DNA of 44,369 bases from Pseudomonadota bacterium (GTDB lineage: Bacteria > Pseudomonadota > Gammaproteobacteria > Burkholderiales > Methylophilaceae): contig JAKQTN010000034.1 of the NCBI GenBank assembly GCA_029563075.1, positions 1 through 44,369 on the forward strand, in the 5' to 3' direction. The translations under genes were made by a program, and so were the position numbers. The notes under the pieces were generated by a model that ran no database searches, was not told the origin of the DNA, and was given only the letters and a program-made list of their open reading frames with translations. This document shows, piece after piece, positions 9,380 through 18,316 of the stretch (positions are counted from its first letter, which is position 1; the number at the start of each line of letters is the position of its first letter).

Positions 9380-9886
9380 ATGCAAGACGATAATGAAAAC
9401 CAACAGTCTGACAACCAACAAAATGAGCAAACCGAACAAACCGCCGAAGAGCGCATTGCTGAGTTAGAAGCCGCGCTCGAAGAAGCCAAAGCCAATGTGC
9501 TTTACGTCAAAGCCGAAGGTGAGAATATCCGCCGCCGAGCCATGGATGATATCGACAAAGCGCGTAAATTCGCACTGGAAAAATTCAGCGGTGAATTACT
9601 GGCAGTAAAAGACAGTCTGGATGCCGCACTGGCTGTAGACAAAGCGGACGTCGCCAGCTACAAAAATGGCGTGGAACTCACCGCCAAACAGCTCAGCTCG
9701 GTATTCGAAAAATTCCATATCACTGAAGTGAATCCCGTTGGCGAAAAGTTCGACCCGAATAAACATCAGGCCATCAGCATGCTGGAAAACAGCGGCGAAC
9801 CTAATACCGTGGTTAGTGTACTGCAAAAAGGCTACACACTCAGCGACCGCGTGTTAAGGCCGGCATTAGTGACGGTAGCAAAATAA
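9380..9886 (+). CDS. grpE: Nucleotide exchange factor GrpE
   Basis: 168 residues: an acidic, Gln/Asn-rich, disordered N-terminus (1-25), a long dimerising helix rich in Glu/Ala/Lys (about 26-90), and the C-terminal beta domain ending in [16 protein letters not shown] and [22 protein letters not shown], the family signature. GrpE releases ADP from DnaK. The gene has its own sigma-32 promoter and is separated from dnaK by 112 bases containing a second one. hrcA, which often precedes grpE in betaproteobacteria, is absent here; waaC takes that place. Confidence 0.97.
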   Translation: MQDDNENQQSDNQQNEQTEQTAEERIAELEAALEEAKANVLYVKAEGENIRRRAMDDIDKARKFALEKFSGELLAVKDSLDAALAVDKADVASYKNGVELTAKQLSSVFEKFHITEVNPVGEKFDPNKHQAISMLENSGEPNTVVSVLQKGYTLSDRVLRPALVTVAK

Positions 9887-9923
9887 TTACCTTAAAAATT
9901 TTAAGGCTATTGAGCTTTAAACT

Positions 9924-9951
9924 ATTGAAATGGTAAAAACCTACCCCACAT
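9924..9951 (+). promoter_or_regulatory. Sigma-32 heat-shock promoter of dnaK
   Basis: ATTGAAA at 9924-9930 and CCCCACAT at 9944-9951 with a 13-base spacer. This is the same spacing as the grpE promoter, and six of seven -35 positions match. It gives dnaK-dnaJ an independent heat-shock start about 40 bases before the dnaK ATG. Confidence 0.88.
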
Positions 9952-9998
9952 AAGCTTCAGGTTGATTTATAACTTTAAGAATTTAAAAGGAACGAAAC

Positions 9999-11921
9999 AT
10001 GGGCAAAATTATTGGTATTGACTTAGGTACAACAAACTCTTGCGTTGCCGTGATGGAAGGCGGCAAACCGCGCGTAATTGAAAACGCTGAGGGTACACGT
10101 ACCACACCTTCTATCATCGCTTATCAGGAAGATGGCGAAATTTTAGCTGGCGCGCCTGCCAAGCGCCAGGCGGTAACTAACCCTAAAAATACACTGTTTG
10201 CAGTAAAGCGTTTGATTGGCCGTCGCTTTGAAGAAAAAGAAGTGCAAAAAGACATTAAACTCATGCCTTACACCATTGCTAAAGCCGATAACGGTGACGC
10301 ATGGGTTGAAGTACGCGGCACAAAAATGGCGCCGCCACAAATCTCGGCTGAAGTACTGCGTAAAATGAAAAAAACTGCCGAAGACTATTTAGGCGAAGAA
10401 GTAACCGAGGCGGTAATCACAGTGCCAGCTTACTTTAACGACAGTCAGCGTCAAGCCACTAAAGACGCAGGCCGTATCGCAGGTTTGGACGTAAAGCGTA
10501 TCATTAACGAACCAACCGCCGCCGCACTGGCATTTGGCTTGGATAAACAGGAAGGCGACCGCAAAATTGCCGTGTACGACTTGGGCGGCGGTACTTTTGA
10601 CGTGTCAATTATCGAAATTTCCAGCATTGATGGCGAGCACCAATTTGAAGTACTTTCGACCAACGGCGATACATTCCTGGGCGGCGAAGACTTTGATAAC
10701 CGCATCATCGACTTTTTAGCGGATGAATTCAAAAAAGAAAACGGCCTGGATTTACGTAATGACCTGTTGGCCAAGCAGCGCTTAAAAGAAGCCGCCGAAA
10801 AAGCAAAAATCGAGCTTTCCGGCGCAGCACAAACTGAAGTGAATTTGCCGTACATTACGGCAGATGCAACAGGGCCGAAGCACTTGGTGGTGAAGATCAC
10901 GCGGGCGAAATTAGAATCTCTTGTGGATGATTTGATTGAACGCACCATCGCACCATGTAAAACTGCTTTGAAAGATGCCGGCGTTTCACCTTCGGACATT
11001 TCCGACGTGATTTTGGTCGGCGGCCAAAGCCGTATGCCGAAAGTGCAGGAAAAAGTAAAAGAAATCTTCGGCAAAGAGCCACGTAAAGACGTGAACCCGG
11101 ACGAAGCGGTGGCTGTGGGCGCGGCGATTCAAGGCGGCGTGCTGCAAGGTGACGTGAAAGACGTGCTGTTGCTTGATGTAACGCCATTGTCACTCGGCAT
11201 TGAAACGCTTGGCGGCGTGATGACCAAACTCATCAAGAAAAACACCACGATTCCTACCAAGGCTGCGCAGACTTTCTCAACCGCTGAGGACAACCAGAAT
11301 GCCGTGACCATTCAGGTATTGCAGGGTGAGCGCGAAATGGCCAGCGGCAATAAATCGCTTGGTCAATTTAACTTAAGTGATATTCCACCTGCACCGCGTG
11401 GCATGCCACAAATTGAGGTGACGTTTGACATCGACGCCAACGGTATTTTGCATGTTTCCGCAAAAGATAAAGCCACTGGCAAAGAAAACAAAATCACCAT
11501 CAAAGCCAACAGCGGCTTGAGTGAAGATGAAATTAAACGCATGGAAGAAGATGCAGCCGCTCACGCAGACGAAGACAAAAAACTGCGCGAACTGGTAGAC
11601 GCACGTAACGCCGCAGATGGCATGGTACATAGCGTGAAAAAATCTCTCACCGAGCATGGTGACAAGCTGGATGCGGCTGAAAAAGAAGCGATTGAAGCGG
11701 CTATCAAAGACGTGGAAGATGTGATAAAAGATGGCGATAAAGAAACCATCGAAGCCAAAACCAATGCACTGATGGAAGCTTCACAAAAACTGGGCGAAAA
11801 AGTGTATGCAGAGCAGCAGGCGCAAGCCAATACGCAAAGCGCTCAACCAAGCCCGGAAGGCGAAAAAACGGTAGATGCAGAAGTCGTAGATGCTGAGTTT
11901 GAAGAAGTGAAAAAAGACTAA
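9999..11921 (+). CDS. dnaK: Hsp70 chaperone DnaK
   Basis: 640 residues, standard length. The ATPase domain shows [14 protein letters not shown] at 5-18, the [13 protein letters not shown] phosphate block and [13 protein letters not shown]. The substrate domain (from about 390) contains [14 protein letters not shown]. The lid ends with the acidic tail [13 protein letters not shown]. DnaK folds proteins with DnaJ and GrpE and in proteobacteria also holds and delivers sigma-32 for degradation, which closes a feedback loop with rpoH further along this window. The ribosome binding site AAAGGAACG precedes the ATG. Confidence 0.98.
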   Translation: MGKIIGIDLGTTNSCVAVMEGGKPRVIENAEGTRTTPSIIAYQEDGEILAGAPAKRQAVTNPKNTLFAVKRLIGRRFEEKEVQKDIKLMPYTIAKADNGDAWVEVRGTKMAPPQISAEVLRKMKKTAEDYLGEEVTEAVITVPAYFNDSQRQATKDAGRIAGLDVKRIINEPTAAALAFGLDKQEGDRKIAVYDLGGGTFDVSIIEISSIDGEHQFEVLSTNGDTFLGGEDFDNRIIDFLADEFKKENGLDLRNDLLAKQRLKEAAEKAKIELSGAAQTEVNLPYITADATGPKHLVVKITRAKLESLVDDLIERTIAPCKTALKDAGVSPSDISDVILVGGQSRMPKVQEKVKEIFGKEPRKDVNPDEAVAVGAAIQGGVLQGDVKDVLLLDVTPLSLGIETLGGVMTKLIKKNTTIPTKAAQTFSTAEDNQNAVTIQVLQGEREMASGNKSLGQFNLSDIPPAPRGMPQIEVTFDIDANGILHVSAKDKATGKENKITIKANSGLSEDEIKRMEEDAAAHADEDKKLRELVDARNAADGMVHSVKKSLTEHGDKLDAAEKEAIEAAIKDVEDVIKDGDKETIEAKTNALMEASQKLGEKVYAEQQAQANTQSAQPSPEGEKTVDAEVVDAEFEEVKKD

Positions 11922-11950
11922 TGCAACACGACAGAGATTAGCCGCAGGAC

Positions 11951-11975
11951 AAGAGCCACGACCATCGTGGCTTTT
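11951..11975 (+). terminator. Stem-loop between dnaK and dnaJ (attenuator-like)
   Basis: AGCCACGA (11954-11961) and TCGTGGCT (11965-11972) pair perfectly around a 3-base loop. The stem extends by a G-U and two A-U pairs into a short T run. The T tract is only four bases, so this is probably a partial terminator that lowers dnaJ relative to dnaK, or a stem that protects the dnaK message. Confidence 0.65.
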
Positions 11976-12017
11976 GTCTATGCCTAATCAACATTTTCAA
12001 TGGTAACTGGATAAAAA

Positions 12018-13142
12018 ATGGCTGCAAAAAGAGATTATTACGAAGTCCTTGGCGTAAATAAAGACGCGTCAGAAGAAGAGATCAAAAAATCTTATCGCAA
12101 ACTGGCGATGAAGTATCACCCCGACCGCAACCCGGACAACCCGAAGGCTGAGGAGCAGTTTAAAGAGGCGAAAGAAGCCTATGAAATGCTCTCTGATGAC
12201 CAGAAACGCGCGGCTTATGACCAGTATGGCCATGCAGGCGTAGACCCCAGCATGGGCGCGGGAGCTGGCGGCTTTGGCGGAGCCGGCTTCAGCGATGCAT
12301 TCGGCGATATTTTCGGCGATATTTTCGGCGGCGGCGCACGCGGCCAGCGCAACAATGTATACCGCGGCGCAGATTTACGCTACAACATGGAAATCAGCCT
12401 GGAAGACGCCGCCAAAGGCACTGAAACCAAAATCCGCATCCCGGTACAAACCACCTGCGAAACCTGCAAAGGCTCCGGCGCACGCCCAGGCACACAGCCT
12501 GTCAGCTGCACCACTTGTGGCGGCCACGGCCAGGTGCGCATGCAGCAAGGCTTTTTCTCGGTACAACAAACCTGCCCAAAATGTCACGGTACAGGCAAAA
12601 TGGTCAAAGACCCCTGCCCGACCTGTCATGCGGCTGGTCGTGTTAAACAGAATAAAACCTTATCGGTCAAAATTCCCGCTGGCGTGGATGAAGGCGATAG
12701 AATCCGTTTGAGCGGAGAAGGCGAAGCTGGCGTCAATGGCGGCCCCACAGGCGATTTATATGTGGTGGTTCACCTGAAACCACACGAGATTTTCCAACGC
12801 GACGGCGGCAACTTGCATTGCGAAATGCCGATCAGCTTTACGACGGCAGCTTTAGGCGGCGAGATTGAAGTCCCAACGTTAGGTGGCTCGGCCAAAATGA
12901 AAATCCCTGCTGAAACCCAAACCGGCGGCGTGTTCAGGTTAAAAGGCAAAGGAATCAAGCCCTTACGGCAATCTGACCACGGCGATTTAATGGTGCATGT
13001 GGTGGTGGAAACACCGGTCAAGCTCACCGAAAAGCAAAAAGAATTGCTACGCGAGTTTGATACCAGCACGCAAGCCGATGCCGGCAAACATAGCCCGAAA
13101 AACAAAAGCTGGGTAGATAAAGCAAAAGATTTTTTTGGATAA
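12018..13142 (+). CDS. dnaJ: Hsp40 co-chaperone DnaJ
   Basis: 374 residues. J domain at 1-70 with KYHPDRNP, a Gly/Phe-rich linker (about 75-115), then four zinc-binding repeats [24 protein letters not shown] and CPTCHAAG. The last has AAG instead of the usual GxG, a mild deviation that keeps both cysteines. Two C-terminal beta domains follow. It stimulates DnaK ATPase and delivers substrates. It is transcribed with dnaK through the intergenic stem-loop. Confidence 0.97.
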   Translation: MAAKRDYYEVLGVNKDASEEEIKKSYRKLAMKYHPDRNPDNPKAEEQFKEAKEAYEMLSDDQKRAAYDQYGHAGVDPSMGAGAGGFGGAGFSDAFGDIFGDIFGGGARGQRNNVYRGADLRYNMEISLEDAAKGTETKIRIPVQTTCETCKGSGARPGTQPVSCTTCGGHGQVRMQQGFFSVQQTCPKCHGTGKMVKDPCPTCHAAGRVKQNKTLSVKIPAGVDEGDRIRLSGEGEAGVNGGPTGDLYVVVHLKPHEIFQRDGGNLHCEMPISFTTAALGGEIEVPTLGGSAKMKIPAETQTGGVFRLKGKGIKPLRQSDHGDLMVHVVVETPVKLTEKQKELLREFDTSTQADAGKHSPKNKSWVDKAKDFFG

Positions 13143-13194
13143 TCTAAGCCAAATCGATGCTGAACCCTTTTAAGTTATAGAATAGGCTTTCGTT

Positions 13195-14043
13195 TTGATT
13201 AAGACGTTTCTATATCGATGGCTGCTGAAGCGCCTCATAGCTAAGGCATGTGAATCAAGCATTCCACGCTCTGGCAAGAAAGGGGAAGAAGTGAATTGTT
13301 ATGTGGTAGCTGTAGACCACGGCGATTCACCGTATTTTGTTGCTACCGCGATTGATGGCAATGTTCTTACAGGGCTCAAGTGGAACGGACGCTCCTACGG
13401 CGACAATGCAACAATCTCCATTTCAGACCTAGAGAGTGGGACACTAAACATCACACACTACTATGGTCTTTCTGAGGTTACCTATGACAGCATTTATGAT
13501 GTCGCATGGCATTACATCACAAGGCTTATCTACCTAAAGATTCACATCTATCGCCACATAGACTCAACGTATCAATATTTCTTCAACAAACGAAAACTCG
13601 TTACAAAGAAACGAATGGAACTCCTTCGGTTGATGATGGACGACCAGCTGGATCGCACGCATGACGGAATCACATCTCTAGACTTAATGACGAAAATCTA
13701 CTCAATGAGATTGTTTTTGCATCCGTCTTGGGAAGTACAACACAAAAAAATGGATCTTTATTTGGAATCTCTCGTATCATCTGGTGAGCTAAACAAGATT
13801 AATCATGAATACATTGTTACTGGGAAAGCCATTAGCACAATAGAAAAATATGAGGAAGACGAAAGACGCCATACAGAAGCTGTGAAGCTACAAAAAAAAA
13901 TGTTCTGGTTAACAATAATCGCTGTAATTTTTGCAATAGTGCAATCAGGGGTTATTAAGCTGCCTACAGTTGTCAACTTCTCAGATACCCCTACCACGGA
14001 AAATCTGCATAGCAAACCAATTAAACGAGTCAACTTCGCTTAA
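13195..14043 (+). CDS. Unknown membrane-anchored protein, accessory gene
   Basis: I do not recognise a named family. The frame opens at TTG 13195 (weak AGG eight bases upstream); the first in-frame ATG is 140 codons in, so a TTG start is likely. Visible parts of the 282 residues: a beta-rich segment (about 30-95), a helical stretch, then about 140-215, which looks like a winged-helix fold (MELLRLMMDDQLDRTHDG...LESLVSSGELNKINHEYIVTG). A charged helix and one C-terminal membrane segment (about 236-256) follow, with a short tail. The codon usage is more AT-rich and less biased than that of dnaJ beside it, and repeats and a pseudogene follow, so acquisition by transfer is plausible. Confidence 0.55.
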   Translation: MIKTFLYRWLLKRLIAKACESSIPRSGKKGEEVNCYVVAVDHGDSPYFVATAIDGNVLTGLKWNGRSYGDNATISISDLESGTLNITHYYGLSEVTYDSIYDVAWHYITRLIYLKIHIYRHIDSTYQYFFNKRKLVTKKRMELLRLMMDDQLDRTHDGITSLDLMTKIYSMRLFLHPSWEVQHKKMDLYLESLVSSGELNKINHEYIVTGKAISTIEKYEEDERRHTEAVKLQKKMFWLTIIAVIFAIVQSGVIKLPTVVNFSDTPTTENLHSKPIKRVNFA

Positions 14044-14067
14044 ATTATGCAAAAATAAGTAAAAAAT

Positions 14068-14107
14068 AGACGCCCTGGAAGGCAATATCCATGCGGCTTG
14101 CAGGGCA
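14068..14107. repeat. Short dispersed repeat, copy B
   Basis: 40 bases that match 14778-14817 at 34 of 40 positions, offset exactly 710. The core CAATATCCATGCGG is identical. GCCCTG and CAGGGC at the two ends form a short inverted repeat. A related copy in the other orientation lies at 29771-29804. This copy sits just beyond the 3' end of the decayed 83-residue-gene copy. Confidence 0.75.
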
Positions 14108-14133
14108 GGTGTTTTTAATTAAAAAGTTACTAG

Positions 14134-14224
14134 TTAAAGCAATTTTGAATTGCGATAAGTGCTTCGCGTGCGCCGCTAAAATCTTGGTAGTTTTACCATG
14201 TGTCCAGCATGCCAATATTGGCTG
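14134..14224 (-). pseudogene. Decayed partial copy of the 83-residue gene at 14822-15073
   Basis: Read on the minus strand this stretch aligns with the 3' half of the intact gene (about 14826-14935). Shared words on the plus strand include TTGAATTGCGAT/TTGGATCGCGAT, GCTAAAATCTTGGTA/GCTGAAATCTTCGTA and CCATGTGTC/CCATGCGTT. At least three single-base indels break the frame, and the similarity fades after 14224, where the 5' half would be. The flanking repeat is also shared, so the duplicated unit was gene end plus repeat. Confidence 0.75.
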
Positions 14225-14236
14225 AAACCCGCGCCA

Positions 14237-14292
14237 ATATTACATTCCGGTTACATCCACGTCATCAAACTGTAACATCTTTTGATTAGAAT
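14237..14292 (+). promoter_or_regulatory. PhoB-like boxes and -10 before the small secreted protein gene
   Basis: Four heptamers at an exact 11-base period: ATATTAC (14237), CGGTTAC (14248), ACGTCAT (14259) and CTGTAAC (14270). The last pair, ACGTCAT-CAAA-CTGTAAC, fits the Pho box (CTGTCAT, 4 bases, CTGTMAY) at 12 of 14 repeat positions. A -10 hexamer TAGAAT (14287-14292) begins 10 bases later with no -35, which is the geometry of PhoB-activated promoters. No phoB gene is in the window. Confidence 0.55.
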
Positions 14293-14322
14293 ACAGGTTC
14301 TTTCAAAAGGAGACTTAACAAC

Positions 14323-14676
14323 ATGAATCAAAAGTTCATCAAAAACAATTTAATCAATAGCTTACTCGTCGGTGGTTTGCTTGTATCAACCATGCAGGCA
14401 AATGCGGCAGGATTCCATAAAGGTAACAATAACGAAGGAAAGGCTGTTTCATCCGCCAAGTTTTACGAGGTGCTGGCCAAAACAAATACGGATCATCTGG
14501 GCTACAACTTTGGTAAGCCTGATGAGATTCAACCACTGAAGGATACTTCAGGTGCCAGGGTAGGTTCAGTTTGGGTTTACCATGATGCGGTACAAAAAGA
14601 GAACGGCGTGAAGGATGCGCACTTTGTCATCGTCAATGGTGAATTGCAATACGCTACTTTATCTGACCCTTCATAA
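14323..14676 (+). CDS. Small secreted/periplasmic protein of unknown function
   Basis: 117 residues. AAAAGGAG lies 10 bases before the ATG. A clear Sec signal peptide occupies residues 1-29 (positive MNQKFIKNN, hydrophobic LINSLLVGGLLVS, cleavage site ANA-A). The mature part of about 88 residues has no cysteines and contains YNFGKPDEIQPLKD...GSVWVYHDAV and AHFVIVNGELQYATL, which suggests a small beta-sheet domain built around a G-P-D turn, as in SmpA-like folds. I recognise no enzyme motif. The upstream Pho-like box suggests induction by phosphate starvation. A strong terminator follows, so it is a single-gene unit. Confidence 0.75.
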   Translation: MNQKFIKNNLINSLLVGGLLVSTMQANAAGFHKGNNNEGKAVSSAKFYEVLAKTNTDHLGYNFGKPDEIQPLKDTSGARVGSVWVYHDAVQKENGVKDAHFVIVNGELQYATLSDPS

Positions 14677-14712
14677 GCACTGGCTTAATCGGGTTATTTT
14701 AACCCCACCAGA

Positions 14713-14741
14713 CAGCCCGCAATTGCGGGCTGTTTTATTTT
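14713..14741 (+). terminator. Rho-independent terminator after the secreted protein gene
   Basis: CAGCCCGC and GCGGGCTG pair perfectly around AATT (a 20-base perfect palindrome), followed by TTTTATTTT. A weaker 6-bp stem (GGGTTA/TAACCC) precedes it at 14691-14705. Confidence 0.92.
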
Positions 14742-14777
14742 GTGCGATAACATTTGTCATGCAAAGGTCGCATAAAC

Positions 14778-14817
14778 AGACGCTCTGAGAGACAATATCC
14801 ATGCGGGTTTCAGGGCA
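14778..14817. repeat. Short dispersed repeat, copy A
   Basis: 34 of 40 bases match copy B. It begins just beyond the stop codon of the intact 83-residue gene, the same relative place that copy B has beside the pseudogene. Confidence 0.75.
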
Positions 14818-14821
14818 TAAA

Positions 14822-15073
14822 TTATTGATTTAAACTGCTTTGGATCGCGATGAGTTCATCACGCGCATCGCTGAAATCTTCGTACTTTTTGCCATGCGTT
14901 CTGGCATACCAGTATTTGCTGTTCCAAACGTCGCCTTCAATTTTATGCAGCACCGCGTGAATCCAGTTGGCGGTGCTGTCGCTGTAATCTTGTGCGATTT
15001 TGTGTGATTGATCCCAATCGCCTGCAAGCGCGAGGTTGCAGGCTTGTAAGAGTTGCGCCTTATTATCTGCCAT
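14822..15073 (-). CDS. Conserved small protein of unknown function (83 aa)
   Basis: Soluble 83-residue protein, probably all-helical, with MADNKAQLLQACNLALAGDWDQSHKIAQDY at the front and an aromatic, charged core (NWIHAVLHKIEGD, SKYWYARTHGKKYEDF). I recall similar short proteins annotated only as hypothetical in proteobacteria, and assign no function. It is the last gene of a minus-strand run after gloA, but a 110-base palindrome separates them. A decayed copy of its 3' half lies 700 bases away. Confidence 0.75.
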   Translation of the reverse strand: MADNKAQLLQACNLALAGDWDQSHKIAQDYSDSTANWIHAVLHKIEGDVWNSKYWYARTHGKKYEDFSDARDELIAIQSSLNQ

Positions 15074-15100
15074 ATTTAATCATCAATTCATCAGCACAAA

Positions 15101-15210
15101 TGATGGCGTGGGATAAAGTGCAAGGCGCACGGAACGCAAAAACCGGAATGTACACGAAGTACATGAGGATTTTGAGTACCGCGCTACGCAGCAATTTGCC
15201 CATGCCGTCA
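15101..15210. repeat. 110-bp imperfect palindrome (REP/MITE-like intergenic element)
   Basis: The element is symmetrical about base 15156. Outer arms: TGATGGCGTGGG against CCCATGCCGTCA. Middle arms: GGCGCACGG and AAAAACC against GGATTTT and CCGCGC. Centre: ATGTAC-ACGAA-GTACAT. It fills the gap between the 83-residue gene and gloA, and its right end supplies the TGA stop of gloA (15208-15210). The transcript would fold into one long hairpin. Such sequences are usually multicopy in a genome; only one copy is in this window. Confidence 0.7.
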
Positions 15211-15609
15211 TTTGGGGTATGTAATTGTGCCCTTTTGGATAAATTCAATTTTATAGCCGTCCGGGTCTTCCACAAATGCGATGATAATGGTGCCGTGCTT
15301 CATTGGGCCCGCCTCGCGCACGACTTTGCCACCCAATGCCTTCACCTTGTCGCATGCGGCGAAGGCGTCATCCACTTCAATTGCAATATGCCCAAATGCA
15401 CCGCCCATTTCGTAGCTAGTTTTGCCGTAGTTGTAAGTAAGCTCCAGCACGGTGTTGTCGAACTCGTTACCATAGCCCACAAAAGCCAGCGTAAATTCAC
15501 CATCGGGGTAATCGTGCTGGCGCAATAATTTCATGCCTAGCACTTCAGTATAAAACTTGATGGAGCGGTTTAAATCGCCTACGCGAAGCATGGTGTGTAA
15601 AATTCTCAT
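15208..15609 (-). CDS. gloA: Lactoylglutathione lyase (glyoxalase I)
   Basis: 133 residues, starting [13 protein letters not shown]. The four metal ligands of the Ni-type enzyme, His 5, Glu 56, His 74 and Glu 122, sit at the same numbers as in E. coli GloA (in RILHTM, VLELTYN, GHIAIEV and YKIEFIQ). It isomerises the methylglyoxal-glutathione hemithioacetal to S-lactoylglutathione in the cytoplasm. It lies 9 bases downstream of the ferredoxin gene. The C-terminus ends exactly where the 110-bp palindrome begins, so the last codons may have been reshaped by that insertion. Confidence 0.95.
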   Translation of the reverse strand: MRILHTMLRVGDLNRSIKFYTEVLGMKLLRQHDYPDGEFTLAFVGYGNEFDNTVLELTYNYGKTSYEMGGAFGHIAIEVDDAFAACDKVKALGGKVVREAGPMKHGTIIIAFVEDPDGYKIEFIQKGTITYPK

Positions 15610-15618
15610 GGCAATTTC

Positions 15619-16987
<1,369 letters not shown>

Positions 16988-17003
16988 TTTAACCTGTTAT
17001 TAC

Positions 17004-18299
17004 TTACTGCGCCCCAACAGTCACGGTAACAAAGTGCTCTGGTTTCACTCTACGGCTGAATGCGTCCTTAATCTGCTTGGCGGTGACTTTAGCAATTTGT
17101 TTATTAAAATCATCCAGATAGGTAAGCGGCAATTTGTAAAACCCAATCACAGACAGATAGTCCAGAATCTTGCCGTTACTGTCGATACGCATGGGAAAAC
17201 CGCCAATGATATTATCCTTGGCCGCTTTAAGCTCTTTTTCGGTCACGCCGTTTTTAATGAATTTAGCCACCGTTTCATTCACTACTTTCATGGCATCACT
17301 GGCCTGCTCTTTTTTGGTTTGCAAGCCGATCTGAAACGGGCCCAATTCACTCATGGGCATAAAGTAGCTGTATACGCTGTATACCAGACCGCGTTTTTCG
17401 CGCACTTCTTCCGTGAGACGCGACACAAAACCGCCGCCGCCCAGAATGTAATTCCCAACATATAACGGGAAATAATCCGCATCGCCGCGTTTGATACCCG
17501 GGTAGCCCAACAGAATATGGGCTTGCGATGCTGGATGGTTAATGTTTTGTACATTCGCTGCTTGCGGTAATGCAACCTCTGCAATTTTTGCCACTGCCGG
17601 TGTTTGCGGCAAGCCACTGGAAACTGCTTCTGCAATTGCGCGCGCCTGTTGTTCTGTCATGTCGCCAATCAGCGCGATTACAGCGCTTTTGGCGGTGTAA
17701 AAGGTATTGTAAAACTGCACCAAATCTTCGCGCTTCATGGCGGTAATCGTGTCGATCTCCCCGCTTTGGTCCAGACCATAGGGATGATTTGGATACAAGG
17801 CCAGCATAAACGCTTTGTTGGAAATGCTCTCCGGCTGCGTCGCAGCTTCTTTTATTCCGGCAATGATACGTGTTTTTTCGCGCTCCAAAACGGCTTGCGG
17901 AAAATCCGGTTTATGCAAAATCTTGTTAAATGTTTCGAGGGCTTTCTCACTTTCGCTTGTGAGTGTACGTAGCTTAAACGCAGCACGGTCGGCATCCAGC
18001 TCGCCGCCCAGAATTGCGCCGATGTCGGCAAATTTGTTAGTAATCACTTCCTCGCTCATGCCATCTGCGCCTAGCGTCATCATATAACGGGTTACGCCAG
18101 CCACACCTGACGTCGCCTTGGTATCGCGCGCGCTGCCTGCGGGGAAATTCACACTCATATCGATAATCGGCAAATCATGATTCTCGACAAAATACACATC
18201 TGAACCCGCACTGGTTTGCCAATGATTGATTTTGACGGCGGCATTTACGGTAAAACTGAACGCAAAAATGAATAGTGCAAAAACTGATTTAAAAAACAT
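17004..18299 (-). CDS. M16 family peptidase-like subunit without the zinc motif
   Basis: 431 residues with a signal peptide (about 1-20, ending VNA-A) and the M16 fold. At the place of the HXXEH zinc site it reads GVAGVTRYMMTLGADG, so it lacks zinc ligands. The C-terminal half keeps the conserved GGGFVSRLTEEVREKRGLVYSVYS, the R/Y motif that helps the partner subunit. Such a protein normally pairs with the active subunit encoded 17 bases upstream, giving a periplasmic heterodimer like the mitochondrial processing peptidase. The substrate is unknown. Confidence 0.88.
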   Translation of the reverse strand: MFFKSVFALFIFAFSFTVNAAVKINHWQTSAGSDVYFVENHDLPIIDMSVNFPAGSARDTKATSGVAGVTRYMMTLGADGMSEEVITNKFADIGAILGGELDADRAAFKLRTLTSESEKALETFNKILHKPDFPQAVLEREKTRIIAGIKEAATQPESISNKAFMLALYPNHPYGLDQSGEIDTITAMKREDLVQFYNTFYTAKSAVIALIGDMTEQQARAIAEAVSSGLPQTPAVAKIAEVALPQAANVQNINHPASQAHILLGYPGIKRGDADYFPLYVGNYILGGGGFVSRLTEEVREKRGLVYSVYSYFMPMSELGPFQIGLQTKKEQASDAMKVVNETVAKFIKNGVTEKELKAAKDNIIGGFPMRIDSNGKILDYLSVIGFYKLPLTYLDDFNKQIAKVTAKQIKDAFSRRVKPEHFVTVTVGAQ

Positions 18300-18316
18300 T
18301 TTTTATTCTCTGATAA

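Noticed and set aside
14992-15528. 178-residue plus-strand frame across the palindrome and gloA
   Set aside because: Antisense to gloA with all its conserved residues and to the front of the 83-residue gene; no independent support.
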